Part shown: positions 34,110-42,813 of the stretch, one piece after another | How positions within the stretch are numbered: position 1 is the stretch's first letter | Layout: each line of letters starts with the position of its first letter | Origin: Clostridium lacusfryxellense | GTDB lineage: Bacteria; Bacillota; Clostridia; Clostridiales; Clostridiaceae | NCBI RefSeq assembly: GCF_018861735.1 | Contig: NZ_JAHLEB010000045.1 | Coordinates: forward strand, 1-42,848 | Length of the DNA: 42,848 nucleotides | Direction of reading: 5' to 3' | Translations under genes and position numbers: made by a program | The notes under the pieces: generated by a model | Databases searched by the model: none | Told to the model about the DNA's origin: nothing | The model's input: only the letters and a program-made list of their open reading frames with translations

Positions 34110-35159
34110 ATGCCTAGAAATAAAATAATAAAGGACTTACTAATCATAAATCTAACTTTTTTAGGTATACTGCTTTTCAGTAGAATGTTATTTTTCCATA
34201 ATTTTGTAAGAATACTTTTTAAATCATTTTTAAGTCCCCTATTATTCTCTATATTTTTATTTTATCTAATAAAACCATTAAATACAATTTTCTTGAAAAA
34301 GCATCTAAAACCATCTGCTTCAGCTATCTTAACATTAATACTTGGAATATTCACTGCTATAGGTGTCCTAACTTTTTTTATCAATTATATAGTTATTCAA
34401 TTCGATGTGACAATAGATGACCTAACCAATATTGTTAAAAACAAAAATTATATTAATCAAATGATGGTTAATATTAATAATTATCTACCTGCCCATGAGG
34501 TGTATAAAACCTTTGCCAATATAGCTAACACTTATACTAAAAACTTGCTTCATAATTTAATGTTTGCAGTAAAATATACAATGCATACATTTTCAACTGT
34601 ATTTCTCATGTTGATAATATTATTTTATTTGCTAAAAGATGGTTCTTATTTCATAGATAAAGTTATGTTTTTAATTCCTGAAAAGTATAAAAAACTGTCA
34701 CTAAAAACTCTCTCTGATAGCAATACTGTTTTGGATGCTTATGTTATCGGTCAAGCAAAAGTAGCCCTTTCTCTATCCATCATGATATTTGTAGGTTACA
34801 AAATTATTGGTATTCCAAATGCTCTGCTTTTCTCATCTATAACTTTTGTTTTGGCTTTTATCCCTTTTATAGGTTTTTTCATTTCAATGATTATCCCTTC
34901 TGTTATTGCTTTAAGTATGGGGTTTGTCATGATAGGAAAGCTTTTAATAGTCTTCATCATCGTACAAACATTAAAAGGCAGGGTTGTTGTACCTGCAATT
35001 ATGTCCCAAGCAATGAAGATCCACCCACTGACTGACATCTTTTTAGTAATAGGTGCAGTTGCATTAGGAGGTCCTCTGGCGGCATTTGCTGTTGTGCCTA
35101 TTTACGCTATTATTAAAACAGTAATAGCTAACTTATATTCAGACAAGTTGAGATCATAA
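34110..35159 (+). CDS. AI-2E family permease (YtvI/PerM-like)
   Basis: A 349-residue membrane protein with seven to eight hydrophobic segments and the family signatures FSSITFVLAFIPFIGFFISMIIPSVIAL near residue 245 and IGAVALGGPLAAFAVVPIYAIIK at the C-terminus. Members export a range of substrates (autoinducer-2 or Na+/H+ antiport activity in some); the substrate here is unknown. The ATG at 34110 is chosen with AAGGA upstream; a GTG nine bases earlier is immediately after the AGG and less likely. Confidence 0.88.
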   Translation: MPRNKIIKDLLIINLTFLGILLFSRMLFFHNFVRILFKSFLSPLLFSIFLFYLIKPLNTIFLKKHLKPSASAILTLILGIFTAIGVLTFFINYIVIQFDVTIDDLTNIVKNKNYINQMMVNINNYLPAHEVYKTFANIANTYTKNLLHNLMFAVKYTMHTFSTVFLMLIILFYLLKDGSYFIDKVMFLIPEKYKKLSLKTLSDSNTVLDAYVIGQAKVALSLSIMIFVGYKIIGIPNALLFSSITFVLAFIPFIGFFISMIIPSVIALSMGFVMIGKLLIVFIIVQTLKGRVVVPAIMSQAMKIHPLTDIFLVIGAVALGGPLAAFAVVPIYAIIKTVIANLYSDKLRS

Positions 35160-35194
35160 AATAATTATAAAACATGTGAAACTTATAATAAAAA

Positions 35195-35225
35195 GCACAG
35201 TAGATTAAATTTAAATCTACTGTGC
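35195..35225. terminator. Bidirectional terminator between AI-2E permease and the Asn-rich gene
   Basis: A 12-bp stem pairs 35195-35206 with 35214-35225, 7-nt loop, with A/T-rich flanks on both sides (AAAA and CTTTCACTTTTT). Confidence 0.85.
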
Positions 35226-35260
35226 CTTTCACTTTTTATGATTATAAGTGATTTATTTAT

Positions 35261-35467
35261 CTAATTTTTATTTCTAGTTCCATTCTTAGCCGCTTGTACA
35301 CTAGCATTTCCGTTAACCTTATATCCATTATTAGCATTTTCACTATTTAAACTATTATCAATAAGACTCTGATCCTTTTGTTTTATTGTCATATTCTTGT
35401 TCAACCTATTTTCACTATTTGGTATTATATTTTGATTGTTTTCAGCTATGGTTTTATTTTGACTCAT
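35261..35467 (-). CDS. Small Asn-rich hydrophilic protein
   Basis: A 68-residue protein rich in Asn, Lys, Gln and Ser with no Cys, Trp or membrane segment, likely largely disordered. An AAAGGAG ribosome site lies ahead of the ATG, and a terminator follows, so it is a real single-gene unit. Composition recalls small acid-soluble or other spore-associated proteins, but no specific motif was recognised. Confidence 0.65.
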   Translation of the reverse strand: MSQNKTIAENNQNIIPNSENRLNKNMTIKQKDQSLIDNSLNSENANNGYKVNGNASVQAAKNGTRNKN

Positions 35468-35562
35468 AAAAAAGCATCTCCTTTACTAATTATTCTATAT
35501 TATAATGCCCTTAATTTTATATACCTATACTGATCTAATCTATAACGGATTCAATTACAAAA

Positions 35563-36561
35563 TTAAAGAATAATATTTGTTTTATACCCACACTTTACGC
35601 ATATATCAAACTTCGTATTAACCTTAACATTATAATTGTCTCTTTGGATTAGCTTATAGCAACACTTTGGACAGTATGTTGAGTTATCAACACCTTGGAC
35701 ATTACCAATATATACATAGTTAATATATTTTTTTGCTATATCCTTGTCTTTAATCATCACATCTATTTCTGTAGCCGGATTATCCATCTTATAACTCGGA
35801 AAATATCTTGATAAGTGAAGTGGGATATTTTTATCTACTGAAGCTATAAACTCTGCAATTTTCTGAATTTCATCACTAGAATCATTTTCACCATTTACAA
35901 TCAGTGTAGTTACCTCAACATGAGACTGTTTTGATGATATTTTAATAGTATCTAATACTGGAGAAATACTTCCTCCACATATATCTTTATAATACTTGTT
36001 ATTAAAAGATTTTAAATCAATATTCATTGCATCTACATAAGGAAGAATCATCTTTAAAGGTTCCACTTGTATATACCCATTAGTTACTAATACTATTTTA
36101 ATATCTTTAATATTTTCTTTTAAAAGCCTTGACGTTTTGTAGACATACTCATACCATATAGATGGCTCATTATACGTAAATGCTACCCCTATATTGCCTT
36201 CAAGCCCTTGACATATCTCTACTAACTTTTCTGGAGATATGTACTCACTGCTAGCTCGCCCTTGAGATATGGAGTAGTTTTGACAAAAGTCGCAGCTAAA
36301 ATTGCAGCCAAAACTTCCTACAGAAAGTATTTTGCTACCTGGTTTAAAATGATATAACGGTTTTTTTTCTATGGGATCTTGTGCCATTGAGGTTATCTCT
36401 GCATAATTTAATGAATAAAGTACACCCAGCCTATTAACCCTCACGTTACATTTTCCATGTGATCCTTCTTTAATAAGGCAGTTATGTGGACAAAGTTTGC
36501 AACTTATATTATCTCCTTGTTTTTCATAGAATAAAGCCTCAAATAAAACTTCCTTATCCAT
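35563..36561 (-). CDS. AmmeMemoRadiSam system radical SAM enzyme
   Basis: A 332-residue radical SAM protein. The SAM-cluster cysteines are C86-X3-C90-X2-C93 (GCNFSCDFC). An N-terminal CKLC...C...C set (C21, C24, C28, C38) and a C-terminal CPKC...CVKC pair probably bind further metal. The GYIQ and NIDLKSFNNKYY motifs fit the AmrS-type family. Chemistry unknown. The start at 36561 has AGAGGTG upstream; a longer frame to 36594 overlaps the upstream gene. Only 10 bp separate it from the fused Memo-AMMECR1 gene, so the two form one operon. Confidence 0.9.
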   Translation of the reverse strand: MDKEVLFEALFYEKQGDNISCKLCPHNCLIKEGSHGKCNVRVNRLGVLYSLNYAEITSMAQDPIEKKPLYHFKPGSKILSVGSFGCNFSCDFCQNYSISQGRASSEYISPEKLVEICQGLEGNIGVAFTYNEPSIWYEYVYKTSRLLKENIKDIKIVLVTNGYIQVEPLKMILPYVDAMNIDLKSFNNKYYKDICGGSISPVLDTIKISSKQSHVEVTTLIVNGENDSSDEIQKIAEFIASVDKNIPLHLSRYFPSYKMDNPATEIDVMIKDKDIAKKYINYVYIGNVQGVDNSTYCPKCCYKLIQRDNYNVKVNTKFDICVKCGYKTNIIL

Positions 36562-36571
36562 CCCAACACCT

Positions 36572-37972
36572 CTATTTATGTCTATTAACTTCAAATATTT
36601 CTATAGCATAATCTTCACTTGGTAGAATTCCTGCCTTATCTAACACAATACTTATTTGCTGCTTGGCAGTATCAACACCTTCGAGATCTGGTAATAGCAC
36701 CCCACTCTTTACTCCACTTTTAACAATGACTCCAAATATTTTAGGATTTAATTCCTCCTTTGTAGCTGCTTTAGGCTCCGTTAAAACATCTACAGAAAAG
36801 ATAATATCCTCAAGTTCTTCCACAGATACATTCCCAAATCTAGGATCGCCTTCTCCTGCTGATACAGCATTTTGAACTATTTCTTTTGCAATACTCTCAG
36901 TTACCGGAAAAATAGTTCCTATGCACCCTCTTAACTTACCGAATTTTTTAAGAGAAACAAACACACCTCTTTGTAAATTTATCATATCCTCATTTACATA
37001 GCTGGGTACTTCCATGTAATTGCCTTCTATTAGATAATTAGTAAGACTTTCTCTAGCAAGGCGTACATATATATCTTCATTACTTATCCTTGTATTATAT
37101 TTTTCTCTTTTCTGTCCGATAATTTCTTCCAAAACATTCATATTGCCTTTCTTAAGTTCAAACTTCATTACCCCATAACCAACTCCAAATGTACCTTCAT
37201 AAGAAAGAAGTTCCCCTTTTATTTCATAACCATCCATCGCTCCTAGCATAATATAATAAGACCTAAGACCACATTCTCCGGCATTTTCAACTATTTCTGG
37301 ATTTATATTAAATACACCAGCTACATCACCTTTTGTTAGTAAACTTATTATTTCCTTATCAAATTTTTCTCCATATGGGCTATAGTCATAAGGGCCTTCG
37401 TCTTTGAGACGATGAGAAAGATCGCCACTACCAATAAACACAACATTTTTATAACTTTCCTCTACAGCCTCTCTTATAATTTTACCAAATTTATATAATT
37501 GAATGGGAGTAAGTCCACCATATGTAATATGAACAAGCTTAAAAGACTTATATTTACTTTCTATAAAATATAGTGGAACTATAGATCCATGGTCTAGTTC
37601 ATATTCCCTACCATATTGTTTAAGAGTGCTGCCCGTGGCAGCAATAGTTTGTATATTACAATTATCTGCCCTTACTATAATTTCTTGTGTAAGGTCCATG
37701 TCTATATTAAAATCCATAGAAACTTGTGGAGCGCCAAATTGTTTTAAGTTGCCTTTTATAGAATTTTCGAAAGAAAGCGCTATAGCATCAGAGAACATAG
37801 TACCATGTGGTGTAACTATTATAATTACCTCTGGTTTTAATTCTTCTATCTCACGTCCAATGCTTTCACATGCATCATATGTATTTTTTATCTTTTCTTC
37901 CTCTCCGTGGCCAACCTCTGGAATTAATATAGGCGGATGTGGCATAACATAAAATCCAATTATTTTACCCAT
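36572..37972 (-). CDS. AmmeMemoRadiSam proteins B and A fused (Memo/LigB plus AMMECR1)
   Basis: A 466-residue fusion. The N-terminal half (about 1-265) is a Memo/class III dioxygenase-like domain with MPHPPILIPEVGHGEE and TPHGTMFSD; the C-terminal half (about 290-466) is an AMMECR1 domain marked by RGVFVSLKKFGKLRGCIGTIFP and DPRF. Together with the adjacent radical SAM gene it completes the AmmeMemoRadiSam system. The system is conserved but, as far as I know, has no settled function. The start at 37972 has AGGTG upstream; a GTG at 37981 abuts the ribosome site. Confidence 0.9.
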   Translation of the reverse strand: MGKIIGFYVMPHPPILIPEVGHGEEEKIKNTYDACESIGREIEELKPEVIIIVTPHGTMFSDAIALSFENSIKGNLKQFGAPQVSMDFNIDMDLTQEIIVRADNCNIQTIAATGSTLKQYGREYELDHGSIVPLYFIESKYKSFKLVHITYGGLTPIQLYKFGKIIREAVEESYKNVVFIGSGDLSHRLKDEGPYDYSPYGEKFDKEIISLLTKGDVAGVFNINPEIVENAGECGLRSYYIMLGAMDGYEIKGELLSYEGTFGVGYGVMKFELKKGNMNVLEEIIGQKREKYNTRISNEDIYVRLARESLTNYLIEGNYMEVPSYVNEDMINLQRGVFVSLKKFGKLRGCIGTIFPVTESIAKEIVQNAVSAGEGDPRFGNVSVEELEDIIFSVDVLTEPKAATKEELNPKIFGVIVKSGVKSGVLLPDLEGVDTAKQQISIVLDKAGILPSEDYAIEIFEVNRHK

Positions 37973-38361
37973 TTTAATCACCTCTCCTACTAATTACTTT
38001 ATAACACATTTAAATAATTATTTTACCCAATCCTTAGAGTTCATATCCATAATTTCATATAAATTATAGTTTATATTATTAAAATAAAAAATAATATAAT
38101 TTTATTTTTTATTTTAAATAACCTCTTATCCATTGGTAGTACAAGCATTGTCTATTATACCAAATAATATTTAAGTTAATTTTACTTGCTTTTTTTCTTT
38201 ATTCGTGATAATATCAAATTGACTTAAATTAATATTAAATAATTACACGCAGATATATTTGAATCTTTCATGTTTAAAATATAGTATTTTGTTATCAAAA
38301 TTTTGTTGGTTTAGTTATTACATATGGTTTAAGAAAATTAAAATTTCGGAGGTATCATTAT
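37973..38361. other. Intergenic region and cold-shock leader
   Basis: A 389-bp AT-rich gap without an ORF. A -35-like TTGACT lies at 38219-38224, followed 15 bp later by TAATTA, giving a leader of about 110 nt before the cold-shock gene. Long leaders of this kind are typical of cspA-type thermosensing mRNAs. The left half is the upstream region of the Memo-AMMECR1 operon. Confidence 0.45.
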
Positions 38362-38559
38362 ATGAATGGAACAGTTAAATGGTTTAATGGAGAAAAGGGA
38401 TTTGGATTTATCACTGGAGAAGACGGAGTAGATGTATTTGCTCATTTTTCACAAATAAACTCAGATGGTTACAAATCACTTGATGAAGGTCAAAAAGTTT
38501 CTTTTGACATAGTTAAAGGCGATAAAGGACCACAAGCAGAAAACATTACTGTACTTTAG
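38362..38559 (+). CDS. Cold-shock protein (CspA family)
   Basis: A 65-residue single cold-shock domain that binds single-stranded RNA/DNA. RNP1 is KGFGFI and RNP2 is VDVFAHFS. Ends with [11 protein letters not shown] as in most CspA/CspD proteins. CGGAGG precedes the ATG. It is a single-gene unit with a strong 20-bp terminator. Confidence 0.97.
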   Translation: MNGTVKWFNGEKGFGFITGEDGVDVFAHFSQINSDGYKSLDEGQKVSFDIVKGDKGPQAENITVL

Positions 38560-38564
38560 TAATA

Positions 38565-38608
38565 AATAAAAAGCCATTAAATAGGAAACTATTTAATGGC
38601 TTTTTATT
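38565..38608 (+). terminator. Terminator of the cold-shock gene
   Basis: A perfect 20-bp stem pairs 38565-38584 with 38589-38608 around a GAAA tetraloop and is followed by a T run. Confidence 0.92.
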
Positions 38609-38768
38609 TTTTTGTTTATATCTCTTGATTTGATTATGCTTTATACTATTTATAAAATTAGCATAAGCTATTGATAAAAATATCTCTTACTGTAATAATA
38701 AGTATAAGTAAAATATAATAAGACTTTAAATAATAAGTTTAATCTAAAATAAAGGGGAATGTACATAT

Positions 38769-39572
38769 ATGGAATTAGTTAGTTTTTTAGGAACGGGAAG
38801 TGCTATGGTTACAAAATGTTATAACACTTGTTTTACCCTTTCAAATGGAAAAGAACACTTTTTGGTTGACACCGGTGGCGGAAATACAATACTTTCAAAC
38901 CTGGAAAAATTAGATATAGGTATAAATCAAATCCACCATGTATTTATATCTCATAGACATAACGATCATATTTCTGGTATTGTGTGGATTATTAGGGCTG
39001 TCGCTCAGCAAATTACTAATGGAAACTATGAAGGCAATTTAACAATTTATTGTCACACTAATAATATTGATGTTATAAATACAATAAGTAACTTACTTTT
39101 AGATAAAAAGTTTACAAAATATATTGGGAATAGGATACTCCTTAATGAAATCTATGATAATTGTAAACTTCCCATACTGGATTGGAATATAGAGTTTTTT
39201 GATATTAGAAGTACTAAAGAACTTCAGTTTGGATTTAATACAACACTTAAAACTGGAAAGACGTTAGCTTTTTTAGGGGACGAGCCTTATAATGACCAGT
39301 TATTTGAATATGTTAATAATGTAGACTACCTCCTTCATGAATCCTTTTGTCTTTATACAGAAAAGGATATCTTTAAACCTTATGAAAAACATCATGCTAC
39401 AGTAAAAGATGCTTGTAAAACTGCATCTAAATTAAATGTAAAAAACATAATCTTGTTTCATACTGAGGATAAAAACATATTAAATAGAAAAAAACTATAT
39501 ACTGATGAAGGCAAAGAATTCTTTTCTGGAAATATTATTGTTCCCGATGATTTAGATATTATAAATTTATAA
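38769..39572 (+). CDS. MBL-fold metallo-hydrolase (RNase Z-like)
   Basis: A 267-residue metallo-beta-lactamase-fold hydrolase. The metal motif is H62-X-H64-X-D66-H67 (SHRHNDHISG) with further ligands in FLGDEPYN and the C-terminal HTED. The opening LVSFLGTGSAMVTKCYNTCF resembles RNase Z/arylsulfatase-type MBL proteins, but the protein is somewhat short and may act on small molecules. AAGGGG precedes the ATG. It is 15 bp upstream of the aldo/keto reductase gene, probably in one operon. Confidence 0.85.
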   Translation: MELVSFLGTGSAMVTKCYNTCFTLSNGKEHFLVDTGGGNTILSNLEKLDIGINQIHHVFISHRHNDHISGIVWIIRAVAQQITNGNYEGNLTIYCHTNNIDVINTISNLLLDKKFTKYIGNRILLNEIYDNCKLPILDWNIEFFDIRSTKELQFGFNTTLKTGKTLAFLGDEPYNDQLFEYVNNVDYLLHESFCLYTEKDIFKPYEKHHATVKDACKTASKLNVKNIILFHTEDKNILNRKKLYTDEGKEFFSGNIIVPDDLDIINL

Positions 39573-39587
39573 ATGTGAGGTGTATAA

Positions 39588-40613
39588 ATGGATAAAATAA
39601 AATTAGGAAGAACAAATCTTATGGTCTCGCGTAGTGGCTTTGGAGCATTACCTGTTCAGAGGGTTTCTTTTGAAGATGCAAAAAAGATTCTACGAAAAGC
39701 TTATGACAATGGAATAAACTTTTTCGATACTGCTAGAGGATATTCTGACAGTGAAGAAAAAATAGGTTATTCTCTTTCCGATGTACGAAATGAAATAATA
39801 ATTGCAACTAAAAGCCATGCCAAAGACAGAAAAACTTTGCTCGAGCATTTGCAAATAAGCCTAAAAAACTTAAAAACTGATTATATAGACATCCTGCAGC
39901 TCCATAATCCTGATGTACTTCCTGATCCTAAAGATCCAGAAGGTCTCTATGCAGGCCTCCTAGAAGCCAAGGAGAAAGGCTTTGTTCGTTTTATAGGAAT
40001 TACAAATCATAAGTTAAAGAATGCTATGGCTGCTGCAGCTTCCGGACTATATGATACTGTACAATTTCCACTTTGCTCTTTATCTGCTCAAACAGATTTA
40101 TTGCTAATTGAAGAATGTAAAAAAACAAACGTGGGGCTTATAGCTATGAAGGCTCTATCTGGAGGCCTAATAACTAATGCTGCCTCTGCGTTTTCATTTT
40201 TACGTCAATATGACAATGTTGTTCCAATATGGGGAATACAAAGAGAAACGGAATTAGATGAATTTCTTTCTTTTGAGAAAAACCCGCCACTGCTAGATGA
40301 TTTTATGTGGTCCGTTATTGATAAGGATCGTACTGAGTTATCAGGTAATTTCTGTCGTGGATGTGGATATTGTTTGCCTTGCCCTGCCGGCATTCAAATT
40401 CCTACATCAGCTAGAATAACGCTTCTTCTTAAAAGAGCTCCTTATCAAGGTTTCTTAGAAGATGACTTCAAAGAAAAGATGGATTTAATAAATAACTGCA
40501 TAGAATGTGGCCACTGTAAAAATCATTGTCCTTATAAACTTGATACTCCTAATCTTTTAAAAAGAGAACTTAAAAGCTACAATGAATTCTATTCTAAACA
40601 AAAAAATACTTAA
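39588..40613 (+). CDS. Aldo/keto reductase with C-terminal Fe-S domain
   Basis: A 341-residue aldo/keto reductase with the catalytic tetrad D47, Y52, K75 and H106 (FFDTARGYSDSE, ATKSHAK, LQLHNPD). It is followed by a ferredoxin-like C-terminal domain: CRGCGYCLPC near residue 260 and CIECGHCKNHC near 305, likely binding two [4Fe-4S] clusters. Such Fe-S AKRs are typical of anaerobes. A GAGGTG ribosome site precedes the ATG. The substrate is unknown; the tight pairing with an MBL hydrolase may indicate sequential action. Confidence 0.9.
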   Translation: MDKIKLGRTNLMVSRSGFGALPVQRVSFEDAKKILRKAYDNGINFFDTARGYSDSEEKIGYSLSDVRNEIIIATKSHAKDRKTLLEHLQISLKNLKTDYIDILQLHNPDVLPDPKDPEGLYAGLLEAKEKGFVRFIGITNHKLKNAMAAAASGLYDTVQFPLCSLSAQTDLLLIEECKKTNVGLIAMKALSGGLITNAASAFSFLRQYDNVVPIWGIQRETELDEFLSFEKNPPLLDDFMWSVIDKDRTELSGNFCRGCGYCLPCPAGIQIPTSARITLLLKRAPYQGFLEDDFKEKMDLINNCIECGHCKNHCPYKLDTPNLLKRELKSYNEFYSKQKNT

Positions 40614-40778
40614 TTTAATATCTTAACTATGCTACTAATACTATATATTATTATGTTGAATGATTTTACCTAAGTAAACGTATTATCAACCCACTTAAGA
40701 AGTTGCTAAGCCTCTATATATCATAGTATAATTTTAAATAAGTTAAAATATGATCGGCTTTAGGAGATGAATAATTAT

Positions 40779-40940
40779 ATGGGTTCAGATATTATAGTAG
40801 TATTTATAGGCATTGTGTTAATATCAATTGGAATAATGGGATTTAAAAAAGAAATGTCATTACTAAAGATGGAATGTGAAGGAACAAAGATAGAAATTAA
40901 AGATACTAACTTGCAATTAGCTAATATTTTATTTAATTAA
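40779..40940 (+). CDS. Predicted 53-residue single-span membrane peptide
   Basis: A 53-residue protein with one transmembrane segment (DIIVVFIGIVLISIGIMGF, residues 4-22) followed by a charged, cytosolic-type tail (KKEMSLLKMECEGTKIEIKD...). AGGAG lies 10 bp upstream of the ATG. A strong terminator follows at once, so it is a self-contained unit. No family was recognised. Position just before two sporulation-type genes is suggestive only. Confidence 0.65.
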   Translation: MGSDIIVVFIGIVLISIGIMGFKKEMSLLKMECEGTKIEIKDTNLQLANILFN

Positions 40941-40961
40941 TAAAATATTAAATGTTGTAGC

Positions 40962-40999
40962 AAATACCCCCATGGACGTAGTCCATGGGGGTATTTTTT
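40962..40999 (+). terminator. Terminator of the 53-codon gene
   Basis: A perfect 16-bp GC-rich-centred stem pairs 40962-40977 with 40981-40996 around GTA and is followed by a T run. Confidence 0.92.
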
Positions 41000-41143
41000 A
41001 TATCAATAAATTTCACATGCTAACATTTAAAAATTAAAATATTCTTAAATATCATTAACATATTAGCGGTAATTCTAATACTATATAATATCGTTCTTTA
41101 TTTATATTAGTACTTTAAAATAAAAAATGAAAGGAGATATTAT

Positions 41144-41902
41144 ATGAGTTTGGAAAATATAACACCCCCCAGTTTATCAGAAATTCAGTATTTACGTTCT
41201 AGTAATAGTGAAATAACTTATCCTGTTTTAAAAGGCATGTTTAAAACAGGTTTAATGGGCCCAGGTTTACGAAATGATAATGATGAATTCTTAGATATTA
41301 CGGCACTACTTTTAATAAAGACTCACAAAGATAAAACAATTTTGCCTACTTTAGTTGACATAATTTTTTTTAGAAATAGAGAAGGTCTTTTTACTCATGA
41401 CTTAATATGGGCTTTTTTTCAAGCAAGAGATCCTAATAGCCTAATGTTAATCGCAAATTACCTACATTCAGATAACATAATTGATGTAAAATTAGCATGT
41501 AAATTATTGGACTTTGTGCCTTCAATAGATATGACTATAGAAAAAGATAATAAAAAACTATATATGAATTTTATTTACTATCTTAAAGAAAACAAACCTT
41601 TTCTATATTACACAGGTGAAAGTTTTCAAAGAACAAGTAATCCTATGCCTTATATATTAGCTTTAGATTCCAAATATTTGTGTAGACCCATATCTGTTTA
41701 TACCGGAAAACCTTTGATACCATACACGGACAAAGAAAACCGTCTATCTGATGATTTTAATAAATTGAGTGTTGATAAAAAATTAATCCTATCAAACTAC
41801 TCACTTAGAAGTCATTATGAAAATCTATATTTATGGGATTTATGGATTAATAATTCAATATTAGATCAAATAAATATTGCACATAAAGGCCTAATATATT
41901 AA
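41144..41902 (+). CDS. Hypothetical protein (HEAT-like) upstream of transglutaminase
   Basis: A 252-residue protein with no recognised family. No signal peptide or membrane segment. Residues 50-130 look like a short series of paired helices (LDITALLLIKTHKDKTILPTLVDIIFF, then LANYLHSD-like repeat), consistent with HEAT-type repeats. The C-terminal half is rich in Tyr, Asn and Leu. GGAG precedes the ATG, and only 49 bp separate it from tgl. It is likely in one operon with the transglutaminase and may be a spore-coat partner or substrate. Confidence 0.6.
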   Translation: MSLENITPPSLSEIQYLRSSNSEITYPVLKGMFKTGLMGPGLRNDNDEFLDITALLLIKTHKDKTILPTLVDIIFFRNREGLFTHDLIWAFFQARDPNSLMLIANYLHSDNIIDVKLACKLLDFVPSIDMTIEKDNKKLYMNFIYYLKENKPFLYYTGESFQRTSNPMPYILALDSKYLCRPISVYTGKPLIPYTDKENRLSDDFNKLSVDKKLILSNYSLRSHYENLYLWDLWINNSILDQINIAHKGLIY

Positions 41903-41951
41903 TAATTTAAAATAGTTAAAATAAATATGAGGAAAATTAGGAGGCTAGTAA

Positions 41952-42719
41952 ATGATAATAGTTTCTAGCAATGCTTTTAAGATTGATCCCTTTATAAATG
42001 AATATAAACTAAATGATATTGAAAGAGATATCCTTATTAATATGAATTCTAGTCAAGGACGATATGAATATAATTCATTAAATCAACTGCAGTTTGAACT
42101 TAGATTGCGAAATAATATCGTCGTTGCCGCTAAAAATTTAAATGCTGGTGATATGTCTTTTAGCACCTTTCGTAAATCAAAGTGTAACCCTAATTATTGG
42201 GATCGAACTGAAGAAGGTGGATTTATATTAAAAAAAGGAGTGACTCCAAGTGATGCTATTCGTGATATTTTTATAAATGGTTCTAAATATGCCAATGAAT
42301 GCGCTACCGCCATGGTTATTATTTATTATCAAGCACTACTTAGTATTTATGCAGATACTCTTTTTAATAAGTTATTTCCTATAATACAGTTAATGAACTG
42401 GCACTATATTAATAGTCCTCTTGAGGAAATAGGTTATATAATAAAAAGAGCTGATTATTTACCAGGGGATAGACAATACTTTAGCAACCCTGATGTAGAT
42501 CCAACAACTCCTGAATGGCAAGGAGAAAATGTAATAAATCTTGGTAACGAACTTTATTTTGGGCATGGTATAGGTATTGGAAAGGCATCTCTAATAATTG
42601 ATGAATTAAACGATTATAGAATAAAAAAATCAAAGACATCTGCTTACCTATTAGATTCAGCTGGACGTCCCGACTTTAAAAATTTATCTGATATATATGA
42701 TGAATTTAAAATTCAATAA
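41952..42719 (+). CDS. tgl: Spore-coat protein-glutamine gamma-glutamyltransferase Tgl
   Basis: A 255-residue transglutaminase of the small Bacillus Tgl type that cross-links coat proteins through Gln-Lys bonds. E116-C117 in YANECATAM correspond to the catalytic Glu115/Cys116 of B. subtilis Tgl with an offset of one; E188 in TPEWQGEN is the matching Glu187. The stretches NPDVDPTTPEWQGENVI and YFGHGIGIG are highly diagnostic. AGGAGG precedes the ATG. The enzyme implies that the host forms endospores with a cross-linked coat. It is the last complete gene of the window. Confidence 0.95.
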   Translation: MIIVSSNAFKIDPFINEYKLNDIERDILINMNSSQGRYEYNSLNQLQFELRLRNNIVVAAKNLNAGDMSFSTFRKSKCNPNYWDRTEEGGFILKKGVTPSDAIRDIFINGSKYANECATAMVIIYYQALLSIYADTLFNKLFPIIQLMNWHYINSPLEEIGYIIKRADYLPGDRQYFSNPDVDPTTPEWQGENVINLGNELYFGHGIGIGKASLIIDELNDYRIKKSKTSAYLLDSAGRPDFKNLSDIYDEFKIQ

Positions 42720-42774
42720 AAAAGGGTCCCACTAGGGCAATGTCATTAAGTTAAGAAATTAAACCAATAGTTTT

Positions 42775-42813
42775 AAAACAGAGTATGTTTAAAAATGCAT
42801 ACCTGTTTTTTTT
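42775..42813 (+). terminator. Terminator of the tgl operon
   Basis: 42775-42787 pairs with 42797-42809 (AAAACAG...CTGTTTT with an inner GTATG/CATAC stem, one bulge) and is followed by T residues. Confidence 0.8.
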
